Under the pieces are notes generated by a model that was not told the origin of the DNA, ran no database searches, and saw nothing but the letters and a program-made list of their open reading frames with translations. From DATKAS01 sp963773315 (GTDB lineage Bacteria > Actinomycetota > Acidimicrobiia > Acidimicrobiales > DATKAS01): a stretch of DNA of 64,000 nt. Below, piece after piece: positions 16,167-23,806 of this stretch (the first letter of the stretch is position 1; each line of letters opens with the position of its first letter). A program made the position numbers and the translations under genes. The DNA is taken from the NCBI GenBank assembly GCA_963773315.1, contig CAVZAF010000002.1, positions 930,001 to 994,000 of the forward strand, written 5' to 3'.

Positions 16167-17978
16167 CTAGTGACGAGCGTTCGACTCGGTCAGATCGATG
16201 ACCAGGTTGGGGCCGGCTGCCCACGCGGGAAGGTCCTCCGGCGCGAGCGCGGCCGAGAGCAGGAACCCCTGCACCCGGTCGCACCCCATGTCGATCAGGG
16301 CGCCGAGCGTCGCGGAGTCCTCGACTCCCTCGGCGACGACCTCGAGGCCGAGGTTGTGCCCGAGCTCGATGATCGACCGCACGATCGCTCGGTCGCTCTC
16401 GTTTCGCGTCATGTCGAGCACGAACGACTGGTCGATCTTGATCTCGTTGATGGGCAGTCGGCGCAGATGCGACATCGACGAGTAGCCGGTGCCGAAGTCG
16501 TCGACGCTCGTGCGCACGCCCAGCGCGGTCATGCGCTCCATCGCCTCGAGCGCGGCGACCGGGTCGGACATGAGCTGGCTCTCGGTGATCTCGAGCACGA
16601 GGCGATCTGCCGGCACGTTGGCTTGCGCGAGCGCGGTCGCGATCGTCTGGATGAGCTCATCGTCCGCGAAGTTGCGGGCTGAGATGTTCACCGACACGGT
16701 GATGTCGAGGCCGGCCGAGCGCCACCGCCCGCACTGGGTGACCGCGGTGGTGACGACCCAGCGCGTCAACGGGTGGATCAACCCCGACACCTCGGCGAGC
16801 TCGATGAACTCGTCCGGGCCGACCACCTCCATGGACGGATGGTGCCAACGCACCAGCGCCTCGACGCCGAGGCGGGAGTTGCGTCCGATCGGCACGTTGG
16901 GCTGGTACTGCAGGACGAGCTCTTCGCGGTCGAGTGCGCCGCGCAGCTCGGCGATGAGCGTGAGCCGGCGCAGGCTGAACCGGTCGTGCTCGGGCCGGTA
17001 CGTCGCGCGGGCACGCCCGCGCGGTCGGCCTCGATGAGCGCCATGATCGCCCGCTTCAGCAGCGTGTCGGCGTCGTCGCCGTGGTCGGGGTAGATGGCGA
17101 TGCCCGCGGTGCAACGCGTGTCGACGGGAACGCCGTCGAGCGAGATCGGCCGGTCGAGCGAGTCGGTGAGCCGTTCGGCCGCTTCGAGCACGCTCGCCTC
17201 GTCGCCGACGTCGGGGAGCACGACCGCGAACTCGTCGCTGCCGACGCGCGCCACCGTGGTCGAGTCGGGCACGACGATCGAGAGCCGCCGCGCGACCTGC
17301 TCGAGCAGGAGGTCGCCGTGATGGTGCCCGAGCGTCGCGTTGACCTCCTTGAACCGATCGATGTCGAGGACGACGACCGCGACGCGCGGCGACACGTCGA
17401 TTGCCGCCTGCAGACGGTCGACCAGCAGCACGCGGTTCGGGAGCCCCGTGAGGCCGTCGTGCAGCGCTTGGTGGCGAGCGCGCTTCTCGGCGAGGGTGCG
17501 GTCGGTGATGTCCTCGATCGTGAGCCCGACGCCTTGGTCGGGCAGCGGGAACGCGTGGACCGCGTAGGCGGTGTCGCGGGTGACGACGTTGTCGAGCGTC
17601 ACCTGCACGCCCGACCGCACGACCTCGGCGAGCGTTCCCGACAGGTCGAGGTGGCTGAGGGCGGGGAACGCCTCCTCGGGACGACGACCGATCGCGTCGC
17701 TGTCGCGGACGCCGGTGACCTGTGACGCGGCGGGGTTCGCGGCGACGAGCCGCAGGCTCTTCGCGTCCCGGGGGTCGTCGAGCCGGGCGACGTAGACCCC
17801 GATCTGCATGTGGTCGAGGACGTTCGCCGCTTGGCGCAGCGACGGTGCGCTCACTCAGGTTCTCGTGGAGCACGGCCGCGATCTTGCGACGCTGGCTCTT
17901 CTCGCGGCGCCACCCGATGACTCCGACCACTCCGAAGGCAAGCGCGACCGCGGTGATGACGAGGACGAGCGCGCCCAT
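16167..17978 (-). CDS. Membrane-anchored PAS-GGDEF-EAL protein, cyclic di-GMP turnover (two indels)
   Basis: An N-terminal membrane helix (LVLVITAVALAFGVVGVIGW, residues about 4-24) is followed, after an indel near 17860, by a PAS domain (LDHMQIGVYVARL, VTGVRDSDAIGRRPEEAF). Next is a GGDEF domain (LTGLPNRVLLVDRL, VVLDIDRFKEVNATLGH) whose active-site motif reads GSDEF, and after a second indel near 17010 an EAL domain with GVEALVRWHH, VNISARNF, LEITESQLM, VDDFGTGYSS and AEGVEDSATL. All visible EAL metal-binding residues are present; the GGDEF site is degenerate, so phosphodiesterase activity is more likely than synthesis. It lies head-to-head with the MaoC gene at 18062. Confidence 0.85.
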   Translation of the reverse strand: MGALVLVITAVALAFGVVGVIGWRREKSQRRKIAAVLHENLSERTVAAPSGERPRPHADRGLRRPARRPPGREEPAARRREPRRVTGHRRPRQRRDRSSSRGGVPRPQPPRPVGNARRGRAVGRAGDARQRRHPRHRLRGPRVPAARPRRRAHDRGHHRPHPRREARSPPSAARRPHGAPEPRAAGRPSAGGNRRVAARRGRRPRHRSVQGGQRDARAPSRRPPARAGRAAALDRRARLDHGGARRQRRVRGRAPRRRRRGERARSGRTAHRLARPADLARRRSRRHALHRGHRHLPRPRRRRRHAAEAGDHGAHRGRPRGRARATYRPEHDRFSLRRLTLIAELRGALDREELVLQYQPNVPIGRNSRLGVEALVRWHHPSMEVVGPDEFIELAEVSGLIHPLTRWVVTTAVTQCGRWRSAGLDITVSVNISARNFADDELIQTIATALAQANVPADRLVLEITESQLMSDPVAALEAMERMTALGVRTSVDDFGTGYSSMSHLRRLPINEIKIDQSFVLDMTRNESDRAIVRSIIELGHNLGLEVVAEGVEDSATLGALIDMGCDRVQGFLLSAALAPEDLPAWAAGPNLVIDLTESNARH

Positions 17979-18061
17979 CTGCTGAGCATTGTCGGCACGC
18001 GGCGCAGGATCGGGGATGCTGGGCTCATCGGCGAAATCGGCTGGTGGCTAGCCTCGCCGGC

Positions 18062-18577
18062 ATGACGACGTACGAGCGGCCGTTCGGTCGCTACCTCGAG
18101 GACTTCACCGTCGGCGACATCTACCGGCACTGGCCGGGCAAGACGATCACCGAGTACGACGATCACCTGTTCTGCATGATCACGATGAACCACCATCCGC
18201 TGCACACGAACGAGTGGTTCGCCGAGCACGAGACGGTGCACGGCAAGAACGTCGTCGTCGGCAACCTCGTCTACTCGCTGGTGCTCGGCATGAGCGTGCC
18301 CGACGTGAGCGGTGCGGCGATCGCCAACCTCGAGGTCGAGTCGCTCACCCACAAGAAGCCGACGTTCCACGGCGACACCATCTACGCGGAGACGCGGGTG
18401 CTCGACGTGACCGAGTCGTCGTCGAAGCCCGACCGCGGCATCGTGACCGTCGAGACGAAGGGCATCAACCAGCGCGGCGAAGAGGTCTGCTACTTCCGCC
18501 GCAAGGTGATGGTGTGGAAGCGCGACGCTGCGCCGGTGCGGCGTAGGCCGTACGACGAGACGGAGATCTGGACGTGA
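18062..18577 (+). CDS. MaoC-family dehydratase, candidate mesaconyl-CoA hydratase
   Basis: This intact 171-residue hotdog protein has GRYLEDFTVGDIYRHWPG, TITEYDDHLFCMITMNHHPL with HTNEWFAE as the catalytic region, GLG-like SLVLGMSVPDVSG, ANLEVESLTHKKPTFHGDTI and DRGIVTVETKGINQRGEEVC. This architecture matches the short MaoC proteins found with malyl-CoA lyase and methylsuccinyl-CoA dehydrogenase in actinobacterial ethylmalonyl-CoA clusters, where they are taken to hydrate mesaconyl-CoA. The assignment rests on context, and another enoyl-CoA hydratase role is possible. The methyltransferase gene follows 13 bases downstream. Confidence 0.75.
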   Translation: MTTYERPFGRYLEDFTVGDIYRHWPGKTITEYDDHLFCMITMNHHPLHTNEWFAEHETVHGKNVVVGNLVYSLVLGMSVPDVSGAAIANLEVESLTHKKPTFHGDTIYAETRVLDVTESSSKPDRGIVTVETKGINQRGEEVCYFRRKVMVWKRDAAPVRRRPYDETEIWT

Positions 18578-18590
18578 CGGAGGTCTGGAC

Positions 18591-19304
18591 GTGACCGTGA
18601 ACCCGACCGCGGCTTCCGGGTTCGACTCGGGCGCCGAGGCGTACGAGCGTGGGAGGCCTTCCTACCCGGAAGCGGCGATCGCGTACGTCGCCCGCGTGCT
18701 CGGGCTCGGGCCCGGCAAGCGGGTGCTCGACCTGGCAGCAGGCACGGGCAAGATGACCCGCCTCCTCGTGCCGACCGGGGTCGAGCTCGTTGCGGTCGAG
18801 CCCGTCGCGGGCATGCGCACCGCGTTCGCGGCGGCGGTGCCGGGCGTCGAGATCCTCGACGGGACCGCGGAGGCGCTTCCGTTGCCCGATGGCTCGGTCG
18901 ACGCGGTCGTCGTGGCGCAAGCGTTTCACTGGTTCGACCAGCAGCAAGCGCTCGCCGAGATCGACCGCGTGCTGAAGCCGGGTGGGGGAGTGGCCCTCGT
19001 CTGGAATCGCCGCGACGAATCGGTGCCCTGGGTCGCGGACATGTCGCGGATCATCCACTGGAACCGCGGCCTCAACCCTCAGTACGACGGCTTCGCCCTC
19101 GACGGCTTCACGAAGTGGAGCTGCTCGTACGTGCAGTCGCTGTCGCACGACGGGCTCCTCGATCGTGTGGCGTCGGTCAGCTACATCGCTGCGATGGGCG
19201 AGCGCGAGCGGGCCGGCGTGCTCGCACAGGTGAGCGAGCTCGTCCGGGGGTTCACCGAACCGATCCCGCTGCCCTACGTCACCGAAGTGTTCACCCGCAC
19301 CTGA
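18591..19304 (+). CDS. Class I SAM-dependent methyltransferase
   Basis: This 237-residue protein has motif I VLDLAAGTGKMTRLLVPTG, the adenine-binding acidic loop GVELVAVEP, DGTAEALPLPDGSVDAVVVA with AFHWFDQQQALAEIDRVLKP, and GGGVALVWNRRDESVPW. This is the SmtA/UbiE-like pattern seen in many uncharacterised actinobacterial methyltransferases. The part after LNPQYDGF is short compared with relatives (FALDGFTKWSCSYVQSL), so a small deletion is possible. Its stop overlaps the mutY start as TGATG. The substrate is unknown. Confidence 0.85.
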   Translation: MTVNPTAASGFDSGAEAYERGRPSYPEAAIAYVARVLGLGPGKRVLDLAAGTGKMTRLLVPTGVELVAVEPVAGMRTAFAAAVPGVEILDGTAEALPLPDGSVDAVVVAQAFHWFDQQQALAEIDRVLKPGGGVALVWNRRDESVPWVADMSRIIHWNRGLNPQYDGFALDGFTKWSCSYVQSLSHDGLLDRVASVSYIAAMGERERAGVLAQVSELVRGFTEPIPLPYVTEVFTRT

Positions 19305-20085
19305 TGCGCGACCTGCCGTGGCGTCGCACCCGCGACCCGTGGGCGGTGCTCGTCTCAGAGGTGATGCTCCAGCAGACGCAGGTGCCGCGGGTCGTGACGA
19401 TCTGGCATGCGTTCATGGCGCGCTTCCCGACGGTGAGGGAGTGCGCAGAAGCGTCACAGGCCGACGTGGTGCGCGGCGTGGGCGGGGCTCGGCTACAACC
19501 GCCGTGCGGTCAACCTCCATCGCGCTGCGGTGCTCATGGGCGACGCAGTGCCGCGTGACCTCGACGCGCTCCTCGCCCTGCCCGGCATCGGCGCGTACAC
19601 GGCCAGGGCCGTGCTCGCGTTCGCGTTCGAAGAAGACGTCGCGGTCGTCGACACGAACATCGCACGAGTGCTCTCGCGTCGCGCCGGCCGGCGGCTGTCA
19701 CCGACCGAGCTGCAGCGCGAGGCCGACGCGCTCGTGCCGGCAGGTCGGGCGTGGGAGTGGAACCAGCGCCTGATGGATCTCGGCGCCCTCGTCTGCACCG
19801 CTCGCGATCCGTCGTGCGATCGCTGCGGGATGCGTGAGGGGTGTGCATGGGACGGCGAGCTCTGGCCGACTCGCCGGCAGTCGACGTTCGTCGGGGTCAG
19901 ATCGGCAGGGCCGCGGGCGGCTCGTCGCTGCGCTCCGCGTCGGAGATGTGCCCGTGCGCGAGCTCGGTGTCGTGATGGGCTGGCCCGACGATCGGTCGCG
20001 CGCAGAGCGCGTTGCCGCACGGCTCGTCGACGAGGGGATCGTCGAGATCAGTCAGGCCGTGATGAGGCTGACGATCTCGTCGTAG
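19304..20085 (+). CDS. mutY: A/G-specific adenine glycosylase, short form (frameshifted)
   Basis: MutY removes adenine mispaired with 8-oxoguanine. Visible are RDLPWRRTRDPWAVLVSEVM with LQQTQVPRVV holding the catalytic Glu, the helix-hairpin-helix PGIGAYTARAVLAFA, the catalytic Asp in VVDTNIARVLSRRAG, and the 4Fe-4S cluster cysteines C-ARDPS-C-DR-C-GMREG-C. Frame changes occur near 19480 and 19880-19930; the tail reads DRQGRGRLVAALRVGDVPVR and ends ISQAVMRLTISS. The C-terminal NUDIX-like domain is absent, as in other actinobacterial MutY. ATG 19304 lacks the usual ~10 N-terminal residues. The 3' end overlaps the convergent UGSC gene. Confidence 0.88.
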
Positions 20086-20567
20086 GCGGCGTCTGCGTAC
20101 GCCACCATCTCGTCGTCGGTGCGGTCTTGGATCGGGTGGGGCACGAAGACACGCGCGACGGCAGAGAAGCCGAGGGCCTTCGACTGCGCGGCGGCCGCTT
20201 CGACGAACTCGCTCGATGCGACGAACATCGACGGCACTCCCCGGCGCTCGAGATCAGTGATGTCGTGCACACTGCACGACGTGCACGACCCTCAATCGGC
20301 CAACGCTTCGATCACGAGGTCGCACTTCGTCGCGATCTCGTGGCGCAGGTCGACCGGCGCGGGCTTCGTGAACGTGGGCTTCTTGAACCGCTCGACGCGC
20401 GCGCCCGCGGCTTCGAGCCGTTGCTGCAGCCGGTCGAGGAAGATGTTGCCGCGGGGCTTGGAGATGTCGAGCAAGCCGATCGTGCGTCCTTCGATCGACG
20501 GTGGCCGCTGCAGCAGCGCGCGCTCGGCAGGGATCTGCTCGCCAGTGGGATCGAGGACGATGGTCAT
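20052..20567 (-). CDS. UGSC-family protein with in-frame TGA, probable selenoprotein
   Basis: The frame opening at ATG 20567 (AAAGGG seven bases upstream) reads MTIVLDPTGEQIP, IGLLDISKPRGNIFLDRL, CDLVIEALAD, then TGA at 20292-20294. It continues in the same frame as GSCTSCSVHDITDLERRG, SMFVASSEFVEAAAAQS and VFVPHPIQDRTDDEMVAYAD to the stop at 20052. The TGA falls exactly on the U of the U-G-S-C motif that names this family, known from environmental selenoproteome work; relatives carry Sec or Cys there. With Sec the protein has 171 residues. A 9-bp stem-loop begins two bases past the TGA. It is coupled to the thioredoxin-like gene upstream. The function is unknown; U/C-GSC-TSC suggests redox chemistry. 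Confidence 0.85.
20262..20294 (-). promoter_or_regulatory. Candidate bacterial SECIS element after the UGA codon
   Basis: Directly after TGA (20294-20292) and GG, the transcript reads GUCGUGCAC (20289-20281), a ten-base loop GUCGUGCAGU (20280-20271) and GUGCACGAC (20270-20262), a perfect nine-pair stem. Bacterial SECIS hairpins lie just downstream of the UGA inside the coding region and have a G early in the apical loop, as here. The loop is 11 bases from the UGA, shorter than usual, and a smaller alternative hairpin (GCAC-GUC-GUGC) overlaps it. The element is proposed from shape only. Confidence 0.5.
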
Positions 20568-20580
20568 GCGATCACCCTTT

Positions 20581-22047
20581 TCATCCAATCAGACGCGTCG
20601 TGGGCTGGCTTCCGGTCTCGCCGTTGGCCCAGCCACCGATGATGGCAGAGAACAGGCCCGCGCCGCCGCCGGCGTGCACGAGCAGCAGCCCGCCCGGCCG
20701 GAACTTCGGGAGGGTGAGGTCGCGCAGGTGCTCGGGGATGCCCTTCGGTGATGCCATCGGCGCCCCGCACGATCTCGCTCCCGGCGAGCTGCAGGTGGCT
20801 CATGATCGCGTCCTTCACCCGCTGCTTCGACCAGCCCGCGTCCTTGCGAAGACGCGGGCGTGCTCGGGGCCGAGCACCAGGATGGCGTCGAAGCCGAGCG
20901 GCAGCTTCGGGTGCTGCACGGTGCGAAGGCACGCGGCGAGCGAGCGAGCGAGCGGCTCGGGCTCGCGGGCGAGCTGGTCGACCACGCACCGCGGGCCCTC
21001 ACCCGGGAACAGCGTGACGGTCGACGCGCCGGGTGCGTACCCGCGCTCGACCGAGAGCGACTCCCAGGGCGAGCCCTCTTCGTCCTCGGCGAAGCAGAAC
21101 GAGAGCTTGCCGGGGTTGCCGTGCGCAGCGCGGTCGACGCCGCCCGGGCGCCCGCCGCCGACGTTGCGGATGATGAGCTGCAGCGCTCGCCCGATCGCGA
21201 GGTTCGCTCGGTTGCCCTGGCCGAGCACGTTTCCGCCCGAGTTCATCCCGATCGCCCGGCGGATCGGCCCGTTGACGATCAGCACCGGCCCGACGGGCAT
21301 CGTGGTGGCGAGCACGCCGTGGATGTTGAACTCGTCGGTGCACGCGGCCTCGAGCGCCGCCAGGATCACCGGCAGGTACTCGGGCTTCGCGCCCGCCATG
21401 CACCGCGTTGATCGCGACCTTCTCGACGGTGCACTCGACGAGGTCGGGCGGCACGACCGCGACGATGTCGTCCGGTGCGCGGGTCGTGCCCTGGAGCATC
21501 CGCAGCACGCGCGCCTCGGTCGGCGCCACGACGGGCAGGCCGTCGGTCCAGCCGCGGTCGAAGAGCGCCTCGGCTTCGTCTTCGAGCGCGGCGATCTCGA
21601 CCCGGCGGCTCCGCAGGACCGAGCCTCCGAACCGGACCGCGAGCACGTCGACCATGTCGGGATCGACCGACAGCGATCCGCACCCGGGCCGCTGTTCGGG
21701 CAGATCGGGACCCAGGCCGGCGACGCCCGGTGAGCGCCTCCCACGAGGGTCGCGAGCCAGCCGACGGTGCGGTCGACCTCGGCGCCGTCCTCGACCCGGA
21801 TCAGGGTCGGGACGGTCTCGATGTCGTGGTGGTACGAGACGGAGAGGTCGTCGTCGTAGCATGCGGCTCGAGGCCCTCGGGGAAGGTCGGGTCGTCCTGG
21901 GTGTAGACGGTCAGAGCGGCACCCGACTTCACGAAGCTGGCGAAGCACGGGCGCGACGACCACGCAGGTGGCGCACTCGGCCTTGACGACGGCGACGATG
22001 CCTTCGGGCAGTGGCACGCTTTGGACGTTATCCCTGGTGTGAGACAT
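20581..22047 (-). CDS. Thioredoxin-like domain fused to a large conserved domain, UGSC partner (frameshifted)
   Basis: The N-terminus is a thioredoxin-like domain: GIVAVVKAECATCVVVAPVL with a CATC motif, GAALTVYTQDDPTFPEGLEP, HHDIETVPTLIRVEDGAEVD. After a segment with PGCGSLSVDPDMVDVLAVRF comes a large domain: DEAEALFDRGWTDGLPVVAP, VPPDLVECTVEKVAINAV, KPEYLPVILAALEAACTDEF, IHGVLATTMPVGPVLIVNGP, GMNSGGNVLGQGNRANLAIG and LLLVHAGGGAGLFSAIIGGW. About 485 residues are recovered after indels near 21985, 21870, 21735, 21400, 20840 and 20755. Its stop overlaps the next ATG region, and the UGSC gene starts 14 bases downstream. I recognise the pairing but know of no function. ATG 22047 or GTG 22017 may be the start. 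Confidence 0.75.
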
Positions 22048-22109
22048 AGGTCACCCGGGGAACATTGAACCTTTACCGTTCTGTACCCTTGCCGACCCAA
22101 GGGGGACCT

Positions 22110-22950
22110 GTGATCAACATCACCTTCTTCGGGGTGCGAGGGTCGACACCGTGCTCGAGTGATCGAACTCGACGTTATGGCGGCAACACGTCGTGCGTTG
22201 CGGTTGAGTCGCCCGGGCCACGATCCGGTCATCCTCGACATGGGCACGGGCCTGCGCTACTTCGGCGAGACCCAGCCCCTCGACGGCACGTTCAACGGCA
22301 CGGCGCTGGTCACCCACCTGCACTGGGACCACGTGCAGGGGCTCCCGTTCTTCGTGCCCGTCCTCAAGGGCGGCCACCTCGAGATCAACGCTCCGGCGCA
22401 GGACAACGGCCTCAGCCTGTTCGAGTCGTTCGACCTCTGCATCCGGCCACCGTTCTTCCCGGTCGCGATGGACGCGTTCCCTGGCACCATCGAGTTCCAC
22501 GAGCGCCGACGAAGAGACCGTTCATGGTCGGCAACGCCAAGGTGATGGCGCGCACGATGCCGCACGTCGGACCGACGAACGGTTACCGCATCGAGTGGGA
22601 GGGCGCCACGATCGCGTACATCTCCGATCACCAGCAGCCCTCCGACGGCGGCAGTTCGATCGCTCGATGGGGCGCTCGAGCTCTGCGACGGCGCCGACCT
22701 CGTGATCCACGACGCGCAGTACACGGTGCCCGAGTTCGCCATGAAGTCGACGTGGGGCCACTGCACCGTCGAGTACGCGGTGATGGTCGCGAAGGAGGCC
22801 GGGGCGAAGTCGGTCGCGCTGTTCCATCACGACCCGACCCGTCACGACGAAGCGCTCGACGAGCTGTCCGCGTGCGCTCGCGAGTTCGCCGACCGTGCCG
22901 GAATCGAGCTGATCACCGCCGCGGAGGGGTTGACCGTCTCCTTTGGCTGA
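22110..22950 (+). CDS. Metallo-beta-lactamase fold hydrolase (frameshifted)
   Basis: GTG 22110 has GGGGGA four bases upstream. The product begins MINITFFGVRGSTPCSS, then RRYGGNTSCVAVESPG, DPVILDMGTGLRYFGE and the metal motif THLHWDHVQGLPFF (HxHxDH). Later come MPHVGPTNGYRIEWEGATIA, AYISDHQQPSD with the Asp ligand, MIHDAQYTVPEF and STWGHCTVEYAVMVAKEAG, with a final His in LFHHDPTRHDE. It resembles PhnP/RNase Z-like MBL proteins often fused to or near response regulators. Indels near 22165, 22215, 22510 and 22665 interrupt the frame; about 279 residues are expected. The substrate is unknown. Confidence 0.8.
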
Positions 22951-23436
22951 AGCGCCCGACATCGATCCCGCCGTCTTCCGTCAGGTGCTCGGTCACTTCC
23001 CCACCGGAGTGACGATCGTGACCGCAGCACCCGACCACAAGCCGGTCGGGCTCGCGGTCGGGTTCGTTCACGTCGGTGTCGCTCGAGCCGCCGCTCGTCG
23101 CGTTCTGCCCCGTCGAACACGTCGTCGAGCTGGCCGCACATCGAAGCAGCCGGGCACGTTCTGCGTGAACATCCTCTCCGAGGACCAAGAAGGGCTGTGT
23201 CGCCACTTCGCAGGGCAAGAGCGACGACAAGTTCGCGGGCATCGGTTGGAAGACGAGCCCGCTCGGTTCGCCGATCCTCGACGGTGTCCTCGCCTGGATC
23301 GACTGCACGATCGACATGGTGCATCCGGGCGGTGACCACGTGATCGTCGTCGGTCGGGTGCACGACCTCGAGGTCGCGCACGGCGGCGGTCCGCTTGTGT
23401 TCTTCCGCGGCGGGTACGGGCGCTTCGAGGTCTGAC
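22943..23436 (+). CDS. Flavin reductase-like FMN-binding protein (frameshifted)
   Basis: The start TTG 22943 overlaps the end of the MBL gene by eight bases. The product reads VFRQVLGHFPTGVTIVTAAP, PVGLAVG, then after a shift LEPPLVAFCPVEHVVELAA, GTFCVNILSEDQEGLCRHFA, FAGIGWKTSPLGSPILDGVL, AWIDCTIDMVHPGGDHVIVV and ends PLVFFRGGYGRFEV. This is the flavin-reductase (RutF/HpaC-like) split-barrel family, about 163 residues, which reduces flavin with NAD(P)H or serves as an FMN-dependent oxidoreductase. Breaks lie near 23070 and 23215. The partner monooxygenase is not visible nearby. Confidence 0.82.
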
Positions 23437-23439
23437 CGA

Positions 23440-23806
23440 TGCGCGTGGGCTGCCGGCGCGCTCGTCGGGGATCGTGCTTCTCGCCGCGGGCGTCGCCAAG
23501 CTGACCAGTCGCGGCTGGCCCGGCTCAAGCCCGATGCGCTCGGCGCACCGACGTGGACGATGCCGGTCGAGCCCGTTTGTCGAGATCGTGATCGGCGCCG
23601 CGCTCGTCGCCGGAGTCGACTATGCGGCGGTCGCCGCGATCGTCCTCTTGCTCGTCGCGTTCACCGTGCTGTTGGTCCGTGCGCTGCGCGCGGGGTCGAC
23701 GGCGCCTTGCGCGTGCTTCGGCTCGTTGCGGACGCGGCCGGTGACGTGGTGGTCGGTTGCGCGCAACGTGGCGTTGATCGTGCTCGCGCTCGTCAGCCTG
23801 ACCTGA
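23440..23806 (+). CDS. MauE/DoxX-like membrane protein (frameshifted)
   Basis: Reconstructed pieces give four likely membrane helices: GIVLLAAGVAKLTSRGWP, FVEIVIGAALVAGV, AVAAIVLLLVAFTVLLVRAL and VARNVALIVLALVSLT. Between helices three and four lies STAPCACFGSLR, the paired-cysteine motif typical of MauE-type proteins, which support disulfide formation or thiol redox in the cell envelope. Breaks near 23465, 23525 and 23575 make the start uncertain; ATG 23440, four bases after the flavin reductase stop, is the first available. The 3' end overlaps the convergent peptidase gene by 14 bases. Confidence 0.65.

Noticed and set aside
21955..21980. A second possible Sec codon in the thioredoxin-like domain
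   Set aside because: The CATC motif is coded TGC GCC ACC TGC with no TGA, so both positions are cysteine.
22060..22110. TTGAAC and TACCCT before the MBL gene as a promoter
   Set aside because: The spacing is only about 13 bases, too short for a housekeeping promoter; it may be chance in an AT-rich gap.
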